Positions 6,659 through 8,559 of a stretch of DNA of 8,559 nucleotides are shown here, in pieces. The position numbers were made by a program, and so were the translations under genes. Source of the DNA: Anaerolineaceae bacterium (GTDB lineage Bacteria > Planctomycetota > Phycisphaerae > FEN-1346 > JAACEH01); the NCBI GenBank assembly GCA_011682595.1, contig JAACEH010000123.1, positions 1-8,559 on the forward strand, given 5' to 3'. The notes beneath the pieces are model-generated. The model ran no database searches. It was not told where the DNA came from and saw only the letters and a list, made by a program, of their open reading frames with translations. Positions within the stretch are counted from its first letter, which is position 1. Each line of letters starts with the position of its first letter.

Positions 6659-7681
6659 TCAGGGGATCGGCTTCACCTCGGGCTTCAGATTCTCTTTCTT
6701 GCGCTCGTCCCGGTCGATACTGCGGTTGAACAGGACGCGAGCTATGATCTTTCGCTGCTCGACGATTCTCTGGCGGATCTCATCGAGTGGAACATAGCCC
6801 ACCACCTCGCCGTCGCGGTCCGCTTTCAGCCGCAGGGCATAATGAAACGGAATCTGCCGGCCTGTTTCGCGGTCGACGACCTTCGGGCTGCGATGCACCG
6901 AGCCGCCCATCAATACCATCAGGTCGCCGGGAAACTCCGCGGTGTCGGTCCGCAGATCGATCTTCCCCGAGAAGTCTTCCACGTAGCTGTCGCGATTGTA
7001 GGTGGGGGCGCCCTCGCGGGCCCCGCTGAACTTCGGACAAGTCAGCTTGCCGGCCTTCAGGTAGCCCTCTGCGACGAGCGTCTCGGGGCGTGGGGGAAAT
7101 CGCAAGTCGTTTCTTGCAGCGTACTGCATGAGGGCCTTGTGAATGGCCAGCATCCGCGACCGGCAACTGGAGTGGTCGGCCAGGGCGTAGCTGATGAGGC
7201 CCACGGACAGGAACCCGGAAATCAGGGCCAGCCCGGCGGCGATGTTGATCATGCCCAGGCGGCGGCCGGTTTTTCTGCCCCGGCTGCGACGAATGTTGGC
7301 ATAGCCCGGCAGGACCAGCAGCATGCCGAACAGCACCACGCCCGTCGCCACCAGCGACGCCCAGAGCCACGGCGTGTAGGCCCCGATGGTCAGGCCGACC
7401 AGGATCATCGGCACGACGCTCAGGGCGATGATCACCGAGGAGGCCACGACCATGCCCTCAACCTGCGGGCGAACCTGGTAGGCGTGACCGTCCAGCATGA
7501 CGATTCCGCTGGTGGCCTGCGAATCGGTCAGCTCGTCGGGCGTCAGTGCGCCGCTGTGGCCGAGCCGCCGGCGGGGCACGCGGAGCCGCCGGCTGCAGGT
7601 CGGGCACCTCGCCCCGCGGCCGGCGTAATGGTCCGGCACCTCGATTTCCGCCTGGCAGTTTGGACAACGAAAAACAATCAC
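6659..7681 (-). CDS. Zinc-ribbon membrane protein with pseudopilin-like segment, function unknown
   Basis: The predicted product is 340 residues, starting at GTG. A zinc ribbon at the N-terminus has cysteines 6, 9, 26 and 29 (CPNC and CPTC). Three hydrophobic helices lie at about 77-99, 103-126 and 145-167. Directly after the third comes a segment reading CRSRMLAIHKALMQYAARND, then RFPPRPETLVAEGYL and a second cysteine in LTCPKF. That order (helix, CxxxLxxIxxAxxxYAxxN, then a processing-free C-terminal domain with CP) recalls the planctomycete pseudopilin-like family. However, the preceding helices and the lack of a visible prepilin cleavage site make it only a resemblance. The end is highly charged (DRDERKKENLKPEVK). 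The GTG at 7681 has a modest GAGAGG about ten bases before it, so the start is less certain. The next gene follows after 14 bases. Confidence 0.75.
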   Translation of the reverse strand: MIVFRCPNCQAEIEVPDHYAGRGARCPTCSRRLRVPRRRLGHSGALTPDELTDSQATSGIVMLDGHAYQVRPQVEGMVVASSVIIALSVVPMILVGLTIGAYTPWLWASLVATGVVLFGMLLVLPGYANIRRSRGRKTGRRLGMINIAAGLALISGFLSVGLISYALADHSSCRSRMLAIHKALMQYAARNDLRFPPRPETLVAEGYLKAGKLTCPKFSGAREGAPTYNRDSYVEDFSGKIDLRTDTAEFPGDLMVLMGGSVHRSPKVVDRETGRQIPFHYALRLKADRDGEVVGYVPLDEIRQRIVEQRKIIARVLFNRSIDRDERKKENLKPEVKPIP

Positions 7682-7792
7682 TCCGCTTCGACCTCTCTGG
7701 GGACGGTTGCCCCCCCCGCACCCACCTTCGCTGAAGCTGCGGCGGAGGGGCCGTGGGGGAATGCCGTTAACGGCCCCCGGTGCGCTTGCTCG
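7682..7792. other. Intergenic gap with inverted repeats
   Basis: This 111-base gap separates two minus-strand genes. It contains GGGGCCGT (7747-7754) facing ACGGCCCC (7770-7777), an 8-bp stem with a 15-base loop. Overlapping its right arm is a perfect 12-base palindrome, GCCGTTAACGGC (7763-7774). A run of eight C lies at 7710-7717. The stem could stop transcription of the upstream membrane-protein gene, and the palindrome could be an operator. I see no convincing -35/-10 pair on the minus strand, so neither role is established. Confidence 0.45.
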
Positions 7793-8559
7793 CTACTCAT
7801 TAAGCAGGACCGTGTGTTCGTAGCCGCGGCGAAACTGCAACCAGGCGGCCACCAGCAGGACCAGCGACAGCAGCGGCTCGACCATGAACCGCCCGTAGTG
7901 GTAGTAGAAGCTCCGGTCGGCCCAGGCGGGCGTGTCCACCTGGCGCGTCAGCAGGGTCAGCGAATCGCTGAAGTCGTCCAGCTTGAAGAGCGAGCCGATG
8001 ATCTGGCCGCCCGGAAGCAGGGGTTCCCAACTGTAAACGGTGGCCACGAAGAGCAATATCAGGAAGAACGACACGGTCAGCGACTTCACTCCCGCCAGGC
8101 GGCCCAGCAGGGCGATCTCCAGGTACAGAAACAGGGTCACCAACAGCAGCAGCGAGGACATCAGCCCGATCAGCCGGAAAGTGGCCATCAACTGTTGGAC
8201 GTACCTAAGGTAATCGTCGGACCTCCGGCGGTTCCACCACGACGGCTGGTCGGATTCGCCGGCCTGGCCGGCCTGGCTCTCTGCGGCGGCAACTTTATCT
8301 TCACCGGCCGGCCTCCCGTTTGCAGCCTCATCGCCCGGGGCCGCCACCTCGGCCGGCGACGACAGGTGCAGCGATTCGTCGAACAGTCCCGACTGGAAAA
8401 CCACGAAGACCGCCAGGTGCAGCATCAGGGCCACCATGACCAGCCAGAAGAAGACCACCGCGAAAAAGTGCACCACCTTCAGCGAGGCGACGAAACTCTC
8501 GGCGGTCGGGTTCGGCAACCGCACCGGCGGCAGATCGCGTGACGAGTTTTCCTTGCCCA
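7793..8559 (-). CDS. Four-helix membrane protein, function unknown (5' end at or beyond the window edge)
   Basis: The frame ends at TAG (7793-7795) and is still open at the right edge. An internal GTG at 8524 would give 243 residues but has no ribosome binding site. The frame continues upstream through the codons for GKENSSRDLPP to the edge, where the last codon is xTG with its first base just outside, so the true start may lie exactly there. Numbered from 8524, hydrophobic helices fall at about 17-43, 117-141, 149-165 and 215-230. Between the first two is a loop of about 60 residues rich in Ala, Glu, Gly and Ser, then a WWNRRR patch. No enzyme motif is visible and I do not recognise the family. 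A 111-base gap separates it from the next gene on the same strand. Confidence 0.7.
   Translation of the reverse strand, partial: GKENSSRDLPPVRLPNPTAESFVASLKVVHFFAVVFFWLVMVALMLHLAVFVVFQSGLFDESLHLSSPAEVAAPGDEAANGRPAGEDKVAAAESQAGQAGESDQPSWWNRRRSDDYLRYVQQLMATFRLIGLMSSLLLLVTLFLYLEIALLGRLAGVKSLTVSFFLILLFVATVYSWEPLLPGGQIIGSLFKLDDFSDSLTLLTRQVDTPAWADRSFYYHYGRFMVEPLLSLVLLVAAWLQFRRGYEHTVLLNE

Noticed and set aside
7710..7717. Run of eight C as a phase-variable tract
   Set aside because: It lies in an intergenic gap, not in a coding frame, and no matching promoter spacing could be identified.
6494..8542. Plus-strand open frame of 682 codons opposite the membrane-protein genes
   Set aside because: It spans three minus-strand genes and their gaps, has no family motif, and has the same Gln/His/Arg-rich composition typical of shadow frames in GC-rich DNA.

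Overview
The window looks like chromosomal DNA from a GC-rich bacterium, most likely a planctomycete-like (Planctomycetota, perhaps Phycisphaerae) lineage. That assignment is an inference. It rests on the high GC content, on two proteins that begin with an identical CPxC/CPxC zinc ribbon followed by membrane helices, and on a pseudopilin-like segment in one of them. No rRNA, tRNA, CRISPR array, transposase or phage gene was seen.

Left half, plus strand. The end of an aminotransferase gene (1-90) is followed by a 115-base gap holding a pair of inverted, GTAG-headed hairpins resembling a REP/BIME element (109-175). Then come rnfC, rnfD and rnfG (206-3448), tightly spaced and each with a Shine-Dalgarno site. 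They encode three subunits of the Rnf ion-translocating ferredoxin:NAD+ oxidoreductase. Where rnfE, rnfA and rnfB would usually follow, the next gene is scpB (3451-4230), a chromosome-condensation factor whose ribosome binding site lies inside the end of rnfG. RnfD and RnfG carry covalent-flavin attachment motifs, with small departures from the classical ones.

Right half, minus strand, converging on scpB. Reading leftward from the right edge: a four-helix membrane protein cut by the window edge (7793-8559), a 340-residue zinc-ribbon membrane protein (6659-7681), a 149-residue zinc-ribbon membrane protein (6195-6644), and a transketolase (4277-6180). The last three are separated by only 14 bases each and look like one operon. 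The transketolase reading frame is broken near its N-terminus: the start with the good ribosome binding site lies in a different frame from the rest of the protein, and about ten bases of a conserved cofactor-site motif appear to be missing. The 46-base space between the convergent genes holds a second GTAG-headed hairpin.

The Rnf genes (membrane energy conservation) and transketolase (non-oxidative pentose phosphate pathway) are ordinary metabolic functions, and I see no clearly new multi-gene system. The points most worth a second look are the transketolase frame break, the incomplete rnf cluster joined to scpB, and the GTAG-headed palindromes.
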